Shown in pieces: positions 38,301-50,718 of a DNA stretch of 64,000 bases. This DNA is from Climacteris rufus (Eukaryota > Chordata > Aves > Passeriformes > Climacteridae). Position numbers and translations under genes: made by a program. The stretch lies in contig VZRZ01006842.1 of the NCBI GenBank assembly GCA_013398175.1, forward strand, positions 787,895-851,894, read 5' to 3'. The number at the start of each line of letters is the position of its first letter. Position 1 is the first letter of the stretch. The notes beneath the pieces are model-generated. The model was not told where the DNA came from. It was given only the letters and a program-made list of their open reading frames with translations, and searched no databases.

Positions 38301-41300
38301 CACTAAACGAGCACTTGGTCCATCACTGCTAGGAAAGGGCATTACTTAGCTTCACTCAAATATGATGACACAGTACTAATGTATTCATGTTTTACAGAAT
38401 TTTGCTTTCTGCCTCCTGGTTGCAAGTACTGTATTCATAATGATGAGTTGAGAGAAGGAATTGTAATGTATGTAAATCAGATAATAAAAAAAATCAGATT
38501 TGTAAAGATGAGCTGTCTGCTCTTTGTCTTGCCACTATGCTAAATTAGTCATTGAGAAAGTTCAGGAGGAAAGTTTAAGTTAGCAGTGAACACAGAACTT
38601 TTTTTTTTGTTACCCTACTGTGTTAAAATATATGCAAATTTTTTAGGGTGGATATAATCAGAAATTACTCCAATTTTGAAAAACTATAAAGTTTCATTTG
38701 CTACTTTACCATAAGTGATTGAAGCATTACTCTTGCTTACAAGCCCTGGATAGCATGAATGAGAACTTTTGGAAATTATTACCTTGTAACTCAGCAGATG
38801 GCCTTCATTAATGGCAATTATATGAATTTACCAAGCTGCCCAAGCATTATCTGAGAGAAGGCATTATTTAGTCTCTGCAATTACTGAGTCTCTTTGACTT
38901 TCATGGCTTCACTGCAGGAGATTTAAAACAGCTGCTGTTGTCACTTTTTGTTTAGCCGCCTAGAGCTAAATACATAGATTTCACAGCTACACTACCTCAG
39001 AATCTGGGATCAGACTGTATCATTGGTCTTTAATGAGTGCTTTCTCCCATTGGTTTTGATTAAAGATCAATTTTCAGCGTTGGCTGATGGCTATGTATCT
39101 AATCATACTTAGGCTCTGCTTGTGTAACTGTGCCTTTCACAACAGATAAATAAATATTTTAGTGCTGCAGGAGTCTTGCAATGTACAGAATCAAAACAAC
39201 GACATATTCTGTTCATGCTACAGTATATCTGGGTGGCTGTATCATATTTACTAAAACTTTCTGGGTGGTGCTCAGTTCTCCTTTCAGCACACAGCTGCAG
39301 TTGCGCATGCTACAGAAGGTGACTCCAGTGGAATATGTGTGGTGCATCTCAGCATCTTTTTTGTTTGCTCACATTATCATTTTAGTTTATTGTTGCAGTA
39401 TCCTATTTGATTACATAAAACTCTTAAGAATAAACAGAATAGCCTCTGCTGCACTTCATCTCAAGCCCTCTTCCTCCTCTTAAGAGAAATCAGCAGCAAG
39501 GTGAACTACCAAGTAATATTAATAAGTGACAGGTTGTTGTAAGCCACTGCACCACTTTTTTGCCTTGATGGAGCCTCAGTATTCCTCTCCTGACACTTAG
39601 ATGATGTCACTGATGAGACTCCTGACAAATGGTGCTCAATCTCTATTTTTTTAATCGTGCCTTCAGAAAAAAAAGAGAAATTGTAAAGCTGTTTTAAAAC
39701 TCCATTTTAGCTATGATTTTGCTGGCATTTAAAACAAGAAAGATCAGTAGTTTTCTTCCTTCTCTCTGCCTTCTCAGCTTAATAGGAATGTTTGAGATAA
39801 GCTTGTATGATAATGTGTTTCATCCAGGTGCTCATTTTGGCAAAGTTTGGACAAATCTGTTAAAGTTTGGAATATGGCTGTTGCATGTGTCAGTCCCAAC
39901 AGCATATACAGACTTACTGATAAAGTGGAGGAAATTAGTGTTTATTAATGCTTGGCATGTTTTTGAACTCAAAACTAACCGGCAGTGAGGTCTAAGAGAG
40001 TGTTTTAAATTACAAGCTGTGAGTTCTAAGTGGTCTTACAGGAATTAACTAATCACACATGTTGGTATTTCTTTTTATCCCAGTATATTGCAGTAGAAGC
40101 AGCAAAAGAGACTTTTAGGATATGATTTTGCTAAGGTTTACTGATTGCAAAGGATACCATTTCTGCAACATTTGTAACAGTTTTTTAAAGATGCCAGATC
40201 ATAGTCTCCATTGACTTAGAGCAGAACACGAAAGTGTAAGGGATATGAAATAAAATACATGATCCAACTATATTTTCTTGTTCCTCACATGAATCATTTT
40301 TACTTGCAAATAAAAGTCTGTCTTTCCTTATTGTTAAAAGTGTGTTAAGCAACTTCCTATTGGCTTTACAGTGTCAGTGATTTCAGGCAAAATTGACATT
40401 GGAGGGAAGAGGGGACACACAGAGGTCTTGTGTGTCCTAACAGCAACACCAGGTGTGTTTCAACTGACTCACCCAGTATGTGCAGAGGATGTGACAGCAG
40501 AGGATGTGACAGCATGTGTTTTCTGGTACATCTGCTACATTCGTCTGCTCACACATAAGGGAGGAAGGAGGTTCTGGCCCCAGCCTGCAACCCCTGTTGG
40601 GTTGTTTCTTGGACAGACACAGCACCATATGGCAAGAGCTCAGGGACCAAAACGCGGGTCAGCTTTCTAACACCACCACAGATACTGTCAGAGCAGAGTC
40701 TACATCACCCTTTTCCAAACAAAAAAAAAGAGAAAAAATCCATTTTAACTTGAGCCTGCATAAAGTATTTCACCCTAAATTAAAATGTTATACCTTTGCA
40801 GTTATTATACTTAATTTATTTTTAACAATGTCTCAGGCCTGTGCTGGTTTTTTTCCTACTGCCTAAGGACAGCTTAATAATGCATCAATATTCAGATCAG
40901 TTTTTTCACTTCGGTAGAAATGACCTAGTTTCCTCTAGAACCCCCATTGTCCAAAGAAGGAAACTTTTAAATAAAATATCCGCAATGAAAATGTTAAAGC
41001 CAACATTCCTAATATTTTTTCCACATGGTCTGAAATTAAAACTGTCTCATCTTCTCAAGTTGTTAAACAAGACTGAATTTCATTTACAGGTTTGGGCTTT
41101 TTAATGGGTTAGCATCTCTACTGCATCATGTGGTAACATCCATGCAGTGTTACTTCATGGAAGGAGATTGTTGCAACAATTGTGAAAATAATGCAAAGTT
41201 TGGTTTTGAAAATAGATGCCAGTGGCTTTCCCAATGCAAACATGTAACTGCTCGAAGACTAATGAGAGCTTATCATGTAAAAATATTCAGAATGCCAGCA

Positions 41301-44300
41301 ACCTTGAATGACCACATTCTGTCAGATATAAATAGCTCATTAATACAGACTAGTTGTCACAAAGCAGCTTTTTCAAATTCAGTTGTCGAAATTCAGTAGC
41401 TGCAGGCAACAACTTACATAATACACGTGTTGGTTCTTCCCATAAGAACAATATTATATCACATGCCTTCCTCTCAAAGGTGTTTTTCAACCATCTTGAG
41501 CTCCCTGTACTCAGAGGTATCTATCAACTTGTCCTCTTGACAATGATGAAAGAACTTTTGTCAGCTTGCACTCAGGGACAGACTGAAGATTATGTACAGT
41601 ACATACACTGTGAATATGGGTATAAGATTGCCTAATTCTGCTTTTGTTGGGATTACTCAAATACCTGTCGTAGTCCCATAAAAAAATGGGCCTTTGTGAT
41701 TCATTTGCTCAAACAATCTTGTTTAAGAAGAATCTAAGTGTATTGTTAACTTGAAGTTGTGGTGTGTATACATGGCATCTGTGGCATTCTTCCACATCCA
41801 GTGGTTTTCTGGGGTTCTGTCCCTCACAAAGACTAGTGTTAGTTAGAAAGTCTTCTCAAATTCTCTTGCTTTTCAGTCATTCAGAATAGTCTCTTCCCAA
41901 TTTTTAAATTAACTATGAAAGTTAAAAGTAGCTATTAACACAATGAAAAAACAGTGTTAATATTTAAGTCAACTTGATTGATAGAAAAGAAAATCAGCCT
42001 GATTTCAACTACCCTATGGAACTACTGTCTTCTGGACTATGGTGTATGACAGTGTTTAGTACAGTGTCTTAGCTAGATACTGTAGCTCTGGTGGAGAAAA
42101 AATGCACTTAAAGATGTAGATGTGCTTTCCCAAGCATGCTTTTCACGAGATAATTTTTAAAAAGCAAAATACAGGCACAAAACCAGAAATTCCACCTGAT
42201 ATTTGATACAAAACCAAACACACCATCACTAGATATTTTCCATTTTCATTGAGCTACCGCAGGTTTATGGCTGAATGGAAGCGTTCCACTGTAAAAAGTC
42301 AGTATGAAAGAGCAATTATGAAAGAGGAAATGTGGTCTGGTCAGCTGCATAGCTCCATGCTGCTAATATACACTTTTGGTTGTGTTTGACTTGTTTTCCT
42401 TCTTTTGTGTCCTTAGCTGTTCAGGTGTCTCTTGGATAATTAGATCTATTTGTAATTTTGTAGAAAAGCAAATACTTTTTGATGTATCAGCAAACCTACC
42501 ATAAAGGGCAGAGATTCTGAAAACTGTTGAGTTCTGGAAAGTCTGTAGTTCAAGCAAAAGTGATAATTGCCAAAAGAAATTACCAGGTAAAATTCCATGG
42601 TTTATGATGTACAAGAAGTGAAAAGTTACCACAGTCCCTCCTGATCTTTGCAGCGTTTAAAATGTCCTTGCTCACTGATGTGATCAAGCATGATCTGAAC
42701 TGAGTGCTGAAGCACAGTTTAAGGGGAGACTGTCCAGGCATACAAATCAAATATATATTTATATATATTGGATTAAGAATGGAAAATAGGCAAGAGCTTG
42801 TGGGTAAGGAAAAAATGCCAAACAGAATGTGAAAGAGTCAAAAATTATGAAAACAAAGTAGAGTGGGGAAAAAGACACAACTGATTTGTGCTGCAGGTGG
42901 CAGTTTGCTCTCAGAAACAAGGTATTCACGGGCACCCCAGTGGAGAGGTCTGCAGCTCTCCATGCACCTTTGCACTGTAACTTCTCCAGGTCACAAGGCT
43001 GGGTATTCTCCTGGCCTGCCCTAAGAACTAGCTCATGCACACCAAGTGAAATGAAATATGGGTTTCAGATCAGAAGGAGGCTGAAGTCCTGAGAATCAGC
43101 TACAGATTTTGAGAGGAGGGGAGAAGAGAGGGCAGCAACTATGCTGAATAAAGCATCTTCTGTTCTCCTTGCCATGGTAAAAGACTGATTAAAATACTCC
43201 TTTTTGCTTGACATCTTAGAAGGGAAAAATATTTTTCATCCTCTCCAACATATGAAGGCAATTAGGAAGATAGATTCAACTAGTTGCTGGCAGAAGCATC
43301 ATACTGAGGTGTAAGTAAATAACAATCTCTCTTTTATAGCTTAGCGTCAGTTCTGCAAGGATGCACACGTACACTGTTCCATTTACGTGACTACAGAAGT
43401 GCAGTGATACCAATTATGTCTTCCTTGCACTGGTTATTCTCATGCTAACTCTCCTCTCTATACTGTCTGTCAGGCTCTTGTCTTCCCTTCCTTGAGAGTC
43501 TTCTTTCAAAAATAAATGCACAGTTCTTTTCCACAGCAATGCAACAAAAATATGGCAAAGGGGCTAAAGGAACTAAACCCAGATGATGCCAATATATGTG
43601 TTAAACATCATTTATCAGTCTTTTTGCAGGTTTCTTCTTCATTACACCCTTTTACCAGTTTACTTTCCATACTGCAGGCACTGTGGAAACACAGCTGATT
43701 ACTACTACTTACATATATTATCTTGTGCTAAGAAACCCCTAACATTTTCAGAAAAGGTTACTTCCCTAGTTAGAAATTTCAGAAAACTTTATCTGGGCCT
43801 GCTATGTCACAGGTCTGAATTGCAATGTACTCTGTCTGAGTTTGTGTTTGTGGGAGGTTTTGAGCACTTGTTCATTGCTGTAAAATGACTTCTTGCCTCA
43901 TACCTCTTCTCTACTGGTGTTCAGATCAGCGTGTCCTGAAGTTGAGCATCATTATTGTAGGTGCAGTTGTACTTAGCACTACATATTTCATCAGTGGATG
44001 AAGCATTGAATACCTCTTAGATATATTATTGGAATAAAATTGTTTAATTAAATTCTGTCTTTGAGAATTCATCAGAAAAGATGCTGCATCATTCAGGTTG
44101 TAAATAGAATGCTGCTTCTAGCCACTTTTACATGACAGGCTTCTAAGTGCACTGTTTTTCCTGGACTTTCTCCTACAGCTTTGCATTGACTTAAATAGCC
44201 CAGCCCTAAATAACTTGCTGCTTTGTTATGAGTCCATGTGGAGTAATTTTTGGCAAGAAGCTAACTCCTAAAGTACCTGTAAGGCAGTCCCCCTTCCTGC

Positions 44301-45049
44301 GCTCCAGTAATCCTAAACTAGTTGCTTTGCCTTCCAGTTGAATGCACGGGGATGAGGACCATCATCATAACAATAATACCTGCTGCATCTGACTCACTAC
44401 AGCTCCTGCTGGGAGAAGTGATAAAATGTGCATTTCTCTGAGCCTGTGAGAGCTGCCAGAGTACAAGGAGGACGCACTTCCAAGTTCAGATTTTCTAGTT
44501 GTAATTTATCTCCCTCACTCTTTTTGTAATCTTTGAGTACTGTGGGAGAATAACTTTAGGTTATGCCTGAGAGACTACCAGCAGAAGCAGAAAAAAGTCT
44601 GAGATCTATAGCTGTGCTTTCAGGAGTATTGCTTGGTGGGAGTGTTGTATTCTCTGCACCACATGAAGGAGAAAACAAAACCGAGTATGTCTTGCTCCAC
44701 AGCACAAATGAGATCTGTGTGAACAAACCCCGGTCTGCAGCATGCCTTTACCCAATGAACAGTCAGCACACAGACACTCACAGTTTTGGTAGAAATCACT
44801 GTGGGGGGGAAACGATCTGAAACATTACCATTTACCTTTCAGCTGCAGCTTTGTGTCTTGAAACATTGACATTTCACCTGTAATTTAATCTCTATTATTA
44901 ATGAATTGTGGAAGCTCTTTTCCCTAGGCACTAGACCATCAGACTGTGTATGGGGTCTGTCAGTAAATAAAAGACACTCAAAAAAAAGAAATAGCTGTAC
45001 ATACAAAAATAGACAGGCAGCTCCTTTTCAAGTTAGTAACATACAGTAA
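32301..45049 (+). other. LIN7A: LIN7A intron 2, proximal and central part
   Basis: Long AT-rich intron sequence. I see no second gene, no recognised mobile element and only a 15-bp tandem duplication (40482-40511) and short AT simple stretches (for example 34793-34804 and 42752-42770). Frames of about 60-116 codons here look random. Confidence 0.6.
40482..40511. repeat. 15-bp tandem duplication
   Basis: The unit gcagaggatgtgaca is present twice without change (40482-40496, 40497-40511), probably a recent slippage event. Confidence 0.9.
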
Positions 45050-45166
45050 CCATCTAGATACTGTCCTGGACAACTGGCTCTAGGTGGCTCTGCTTGAGCA
45101 AGGCAGTTGGACAAGATGACCTCCAGAGGTCACTTCCATCCTCAACCAGTCTGTGATTCTGTGATA
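45050..45166 (+). mobile_element. CR1 LINE 3' end fragment
   Basis: Typical CR1 tail in sense orientation: 'gtcctggacaactggctctaggtggctctgcttgagca', 'gttggacaagatgacctccagaggtcacttcc' and the terminal 'ctgtgattctgtgat'. It is truncated to the last roughly 115 bases. Confidence 0.9.
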
Positions 45167-45507
45167 TGTTAATTTTCTTTCTTCAGCTCAATCATATTAC
45201 ACAATGATGTCTTTCAAAATGTCTTTCATCTGTCATAGTCAACAAAGGTCACTGTTTTAAAAGACTTCTTTAGTAAATATCCTAAAGGGGAGACTTTCAA
45301 ATGCTTTAAATTAAATCTGTGCCGTTGTCTTTCTCTGTAGTGATATTTTGTTTAAGTAAAGAAATTTGTGGTAGATCTTATACAGGCATCTGAGGGATGA
45401 CATCATTAGATTCAGGAGAATTGCTATATGTTAAAAATATAATGAGATGTACAGATAATAGTAGGCATTGAAAGAAAAGATTTTATAGAACTGTATCTAT
45501 TACCTGT

Positions 45508-46112
45508 TAAAGGTGCTTAACCCGGACGCTCTCGAGGTAGAGACAGTGCCTTTATGTGAGCGGAATCCCTGCTGGGATGACTTGCAGTGGTTTTACCACT
45601 CTCCCAAAGGACGGAGTTCTAGCTACCACAGATAACCTGTTTCTGCTGGCTCCTCTAGGACGAGAGTTTCCCCAGCCGTGGTGTACTAGCACCGACGAGA
45701 ATAAAAGGCTACACAGAGGGCTTTTCTCTGGGATAACAGCCGATTTATTGTGAATCCAGTGTTACGTTCTGAGGGTCCAGGAAGTGAGTCCAGAGATATC
45801 CAAGCGGCTGGGCTAAGAAGAAAGAGGGTGAGGAAGAGAGGTGGGACCTTTTATAGAGAGGTGGGACCAGGAAACACCCAATGGAAAACTGCATAGTTCA
45901 AAGTGACCAGTGGAGGACAGCTTTCCAGGGCATAGCCATATATGGGATCTAAAGTATGGATGCAGGTAACACAAGAGAAGTATGGGATTTTACCACAGCT
46001 CAGATAGAGGGTTCAGATATTGGAGGAAGAAGGTTGAGGGCATTGCCTTGGCTTTCTTCCCACCAAAACCTGAAGCTCAAAAGCAGCAGCTTCTGCCAAG
46101 TGCGCTGCTACA
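45508..46112 (-). mobile_element. Solo LTR of an endogenous retrovirus (copy 2)
   Basis: A 605-bp element with a perfect 6-bp target duplication ACCTGT (45502-45507 and 46113-46118). It is the same family and orientation as the LTR at 19676-20307. On the minus strand it begins TGTAGC, carries an intact TATA box TATAAAAGG (45855 down to 45847) and a poly(A) signal AATAAA (45749 down to 45744), and ends CCTTTA. This gives U3 roughly 46112-45825, R to about 45725 and U5 to 45508 (inferred). The poly(A) motif lies downstream of the TATA box, as expected for R. No primer-binding site or internal region adjoins, so it is a recombined solo LTR. Confidence 0.9.
45847..45855 (-). promoter_or_regulatory. 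LTR TATA box
   Basis: TATAAAAGG on the minus strand inside the U3 part of the solo LTR, about 100 bases upstream of the LTR AATAAA. If active, it would start transcription antisense to LIN7A. Confidence 0.7.
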
Positions 46113-46118
46113 ACCTGT

Positions 46119-47100
46119 CATGTATGGTGGATTGAACAAGAAGCTATATTCCATACCAGGAGGATTTAAATGGGGCCTTACTCCATTTGAGAACAAAGAG
46201 GTTTTCAGTTTATGTGTTCTGTGTACATAGAAGAGGCAGCAGAATGGATTTGTTGTGCTAAAATCATGGCTAAGGTGGTGCTGAGAACAGCATAGATAAA
46301 GGGCTTAGTGTCGCTACAGGAAAACAAACAATGTTTGTTCATGGACTTCAGTGCATTGCAAAAACGAGCAGTGATTACATCTGAACCCTATCAAGGTTTT
46401 AAGGGCCTTGGTGGAACAGGCACGATTAATCTGTGTTTGGTTGTTAAACTGATTTAGTAATAAGAAAGCTATGTGGGTGTATATGTTTTATATTCTTAAA
46501 TTCAAATTACATTAAGCATGATGTAACAGTCAAATAGGATAATTAGATGTACAAATGCCTCAAACAAATATTCAAGACTGGTTGCATCTGTTGCTTATAA
46601 CAAGTCATCAGGACAGAGGGATGGGGCAGTTTTGCCTATTAATGGGACAAGCCATTGTTTGTAGGTCAATTAAGTGCAGGGTTTGACACCTCCTCTGCCA
46701 AAGCAACATTTATACTACCAAAGAGAAAAGTTCTGTCTCTCCTGCTAAAATATCAGCAAATGAGTGAAAGGCAAATGTATTTTTGAAAGTACATTTGAAT
46801 CTGCACTCCTCAAGGAACTAAGGAGATTGCTGTAAAAACTAATATACTTTACCAGCAAAGGTTCTCTCTGAGGGATGCAGCCTGAGACATAAAGTACAAG
46901 AAAAGACAAAATTCGTGATGAAGTAGGTCAAGAAAAGTTATACATATTGACAGTATTGATTTTATGCAATTTATGTGAATGTACAATTCCTTTTTAAAGG
47001 ATAATCTTAGCCATTGACTATGTCTCATCTGACCTACCAGACTGTCAACCTCTCCTCACTATTTCTAGTCATGATTGATGGAAGGTAGTACTGTGACCCT
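46119..47100 (+). other. LIN7A: LIN7A intron 2 between the LTR and the pyrimidine repeat
   Basis: AT-rich intron sequence. I recognise nothing in it. Confidence 0.5.
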
Positions 47101-47544
47101 TCTTCTCCTTCTCCTTCTCCTTCTCCTTCTCCTTCTCCTTCTCCTTCTCCTTCTCCTTCTCCTTCTCCTTCTCCTTCTCCTTCTCCTTCTCCTTCTCCTT
47201 CTCCTTCTCCTTCTCCTTCTCCTTCTCCTTCTCCTTCTCCTTCTCCTTCTCCTTCTCCTTCTCCTTCTCCTTCTCCTTCTCCTTCTCCTTCTCCTTCTCC
47301 TTCTCCTTCTCCTTCTCCTTCTCCTTCTCCTTCTCCTTCTCCTTCTCCTTCTCCTTCTCCTTCTCCTTCTCCTTCTCCTTCTCCTTCTCCTTCTCCTTCT
47401 CCTTCTCCTTCTCCTTCTCCTTCTCCTTCTCCTTCTCCTTCTCCTTCTCCTTCTCCTTCTCCTTCTCCTTCTCCTTCTCCTTCTCCTTCTCCTTCTCCTT
47501 CTCCTTCTCCTTCTCCTTCTCCTTCTCCTTCTCCTTCTCCTTCT
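47101..47544. repeat. Very long uniform (CCTTCT)n microsatellite
   Basis: About 440 bases of uninterrupted hexanucleotide CCTTCT (roughly 73 units) with no visible base change. The + strand is pure pyrimidine and the minus strand pure purine. The tract lies in LIN7A intron 2. Long translated frames over it (poly-Leu, Gly-Glu or Lys-Glu) are artefacts of the period. It is followed by a single N at 47545, so the assembled length may be wrong. Confidence 0.97.
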
Positions 47545-47545
47545 N
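47545..47545. other. Single ambiguous base
   Basis: One N marks the junction between (CCTTCT)n and (CCTTCC)n, probably an unresolved base or join within the repeat. Confidence 0.9.
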
Positions 47546-47681
47546 CCTTCCCCTTCCCCTTCCCCTTCCCCTTCCTCCTCTTCCTTTTCTTCCTCTCCTC
47601 CTCCACCTCCTCCTCCGCCTTCTTCTGTCTTCCTTTATCTGTCGTGTCATCCATCTTCTTTCTTCTTTCTTCTTTCTTCTT
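47546..47681. repeat. Variant pyrimidine repeats downstream of the main tract
   Basis: Five units of CCTTCC (47546-47575) are followed by irregular pyrimidine-rich sequence, and then four 7-base units TCTTCTT (47654-47681). The CCTTCC block differs from the main array by one base per unit, which suggests a common origin. Confidence 0.85.
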
Positions 47682-48113
47682 CTGTATGCTGAGCAACTTA
47701 CATATTTTTAACATCAGTCTCCTAAGTCTTTTAGTTCATAAGAACGTTCAGAGAGCAAAGGAGGCTGAGACACCACTCAGGTCAGTTCAGATCATTTGCA
47801 TTCAAGTCAGTTGCCTGGAAACAACAATTTTTGATAACATAGAACTTAACTGTTCTGATTTGGGGAAACTACTTGCTAGAGATGGGAAGGGAATTGTGTT
47901 GGAAGATGTACCGTTCAGTTTGGAAAGTGTCATGAGAAACTCTCTCTGTTAACTTAAACATGCTCAAGTTCAGCAGCCACTTGACTATGTGATTGCATGT
48001 ATACAGCATTAACGAAAGTTCTGTGAGGGAAAGGGACTGTCCTGTCTGGGTTAATATAAAGTCCTTGTTTTGCTTCTATAATTAATTTCATTTTATTTTC
48101 ATGAACATTTTAG

Positions 48114-48185
48114 GTGTATCAATACATGCATGAAACCATAACTGTTAATGGCTGCCCCGAATTCCGAGCCAGGGCCACTGCAAAG
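48114..48185 (+). CDS. LIN7A: LIN7A coding exon 3 (end of L27 domain)
   Basis: A 72-base exon between acceptor TTTTAG (AG at 48112-48113) and donor AAG|GTAGGA. It encodes 24 residues starting VYQYMHETITVNG and ending RARATAK. These complete the L27 domain and start the linker to the PDZ domain. Both borders are phase 0, so skipping this exon would keep the frame but remove the end of L27. The sequence YQYMHETITVNGCPEF is LIN7A-type, unlike the YEHVYETVDISS of LIN7C known from the family. Confidence 0.96.
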
Positions 48186-50508
48186 GTAGGATACGTGCAG
48201 TTGTTGAAATATGTGTTACCAAAGTGATCTAGTAATTGACTGTGCGCGTGTGTGTTTCAGGTATTCGTGTGTACACTGTAAGAAAATTTAGACATCAGTG
48301 GCAGCCCAGAGTCTAGAACCAGTGCTACTTCCCAGGTAACAATCATAATGGAAAATTTCAACCTTTATGCTGCTTCTGTAGCTTAAGAAAAGAGAATGAT
48401 TTTATTGAACATGATGCTTTTTGAAAAGTTGCTTTGCAAAAGCAAATCTACTGGTTCTTCTGTAGCAGTCTGCCTGCAACAACCAATATTTTAATGGACT
48501 ATTTTCCCATACATCTCATCCAGAGAAGACACAGTTATTTGGGAGGTAGAAACTAAATAGTCAAAATTCCCCTTTTAAGTAATGGGAACTGTAGATACTG
48601 AGCAAGTGGTAAGGATGAACAGTGACAGAAATGGCCTGATCAGCATTTGACTCCACAGCCAAATGCAAGCCTGTCTTTTTGGTGATACATTGCCTGTTTT
48701 AATAAAATATATTGTCTCTTTGTCTATGTGGACCTGCCTTTCTTATATCCTTAGACTATGACAGCTACATTACTGCTACTACTGAAATGATAAGGGAATT
48801 CACACAACCATGAAAAAACCCATTCTGTGTGCCAGTATGAAATATGCTCTGTATTTTCATAACATGCACAAAAATAGATGCTTCCAAACAAGGGGATCAA
48901 CCATGGCTTTCTTTTTCCCATTATCATTTGGTACAAAACTGTCTTTCATGTGGTATAGCAGATTCTATGCAAAATAAACTTGCAAAACCCATAAATCCTT
49001 TTTAGAGATACTTCTTTATGGTTCCATTCCTGTGAACATATACTCACTGAAGTTCTAGTGGAACTAAGATCTCTTGCCATGATGTATTTATGTTCAGAGA
49101 TTTTAATTTTAAACTGTATCAGAAGATGAAAGTTGGAAGTGTTACAAAATGATTTAAGAGTATTTTAGAGAAGCAAACTCTACAATAGCAGCAAATAACC
49201 CAATACACCCTAAATTGCAGTGTATTTTCCCTATTAAATAAGACTTCCTTTTCTGTAGGCCGTACTTCTGATTTTAACCTTCTAATTGAATTAATGGGCA
49301 ATGTACATTTGTAAGGTCTTTGGTTCTATATAGAGAAATGTGTATATGAAATCCTGATTTGTTTACACTGCAGATAAACATAGAAATTACTGCTATGTTA
49401 TGTAGTAAATGGGGAGAAGTCCAATCAGTGTTTCCCATTCTCATTTCTTATTCATATAGAACAGCAGGTTACAGAGCAATGTTTCAATATCGCAATATTT
49501 CCTGGTTATTTCTGGGCTGTCTGCATTTCATTCTCCTAGTGCATTCATGTCTGACATAAAATGTATGCATGATGGCAAGTTCTGCATGTGCAAAAAAATG
49601 TAATTGAGAACGATCCATTATGTCACATCATCCACTAGCTTCTATTAATCATAAGTATTGCAGGATGCTCAAAAACATTAGTGTAACCCAAAGTTGTTTA
49701 AGCAGTTTGAACTACAAACATATACTGAAAAGTATAAAAGATTTTCTTAATGTTTATTTAATGATTTATTAAAACCTCTAAGTAAGAAAATGCTTGTAGT
49801 GGAAAATTAAATATAAATGCAATGTTTTTCTGGATGCAAGCTTTACAGTATGTTACTTTTTTCCCCCTAGAATAAAATTAACAATCTAGGATTTTTTGAA
49901 TTTATTTATGTATCTGTTGTTGTCTTAAGATTTAATTTTTCAATAAAAGTTTTGATGAAATTATATAATTAAACCTCCTATTCCTGTTCCAGAAATTATT
50001 TAGCTTGCAAGATTTTGCAAAGATTATACATTAAACTTTTAATATAAGAATATAATTTTAGGATTTAAAATAAATAATTCCACAACTCTGAAAGCAAAAC
50101 AGAGAGTTAACAATTCAATTCATGCACTTTATTTCAACTAGGAATACATTAGAAATCCCATTATCTTATCCCACAGGAATAAATTTTCTGCCTGTGAAAA
50201 GGCAAAAAAATGCACTAGTGATCATAAAGGTGCACCACTACAGAGTAAGGCTTCCTGGTGCCTGCTTCCGGCTCTGCTGGTAACTTTCTGTGTTATCTTT
50301 GACAAGTCACCTAAACTCTCTGTTTATTCGTTTATTTCAAAAACATTGACATAGAACTTAATGTTTTTAAACATTTTCAGATAATAAGAAAATGTCAGAG
50401 TAAGATACTGAAATGTTTTCACAGGAAGGAATTCTTCCTGCAAAGGAACAACATAATGTCTGTCACTGTTCTCCCTAAATAGCCAAATCACTTGTTTTTT
50501 TCTTCCAG
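48186..50508 (+). other. LIN7A: LIN7A intron 3
   Basis: 2,323 bases of AT-rich intron with GT...AG borders. No mobile element or further exon is recognised. Confidence 0.9.
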
Positions 50509-50718
50509 GCAACAGTTGCTGCATTTGCTGCAAGTGAAGGCCATTCACACCCACGAGTGGTGGAGCTGCCAAAGACTGAGGAAGGCCTGGGCTTTAATGT
50601 CATGGGAGGAAAGGAACAAAATTCACCTATTTATATTTCTCGCATCATTCCTGGAGGAGTGGCAGAAAGGCATGGTGGGCTCAAACGTGGGGACCAGCTG
50701 CTTTCAGTTAATGGAGTG
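50509..50718 (+). CDS. LIN7A: LIN7A coding exon 4 (linker and first part of PDZ domain)
   Basis: A 210-base, phase 0-0 exon between acceptor TTTTTTTCTTCCAG and donor GTG|GTATGT. It encodes 70 residues: linker ATVAAFAASEGHSHPRV, then the PDZ start with the carboxylate-binding loop GLGF (50584-50595), the strand segment NSPIYISRIIPGGVAERHGG and the turn GDQLLSVNGV. The PDZ domain binds C-terminal peptides of partners (for this family: Kir2 channels, GABA transporter BGT-1, ErbB receptors). A Glu replaces the Asp that human LIN7A has just before GLGF (TEEGLGF against TDEGLGF), a conservative change. Confidence 0.98.

Noticed and set aside
45982..46230. 82-codon + strand frame
   Set aside because: It overlaps the U3 end of the second solo LTR on the opposite strand and runs out into the flank. 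No homology is seen.
47034..47714. Gly-Glu, Lys-Glu and poly-Leu reading frames of about 200 codons
   Set aside because: They are translations of the CCTTCT hexanucleotide array with no coding context.
32301..48113. Intronic microRNAs such as those known from mammalian LIN7A introns
   Set aside because: I could not identify a matching mature sequence or a convincing precursor hairpin by eye, so I make no claim.
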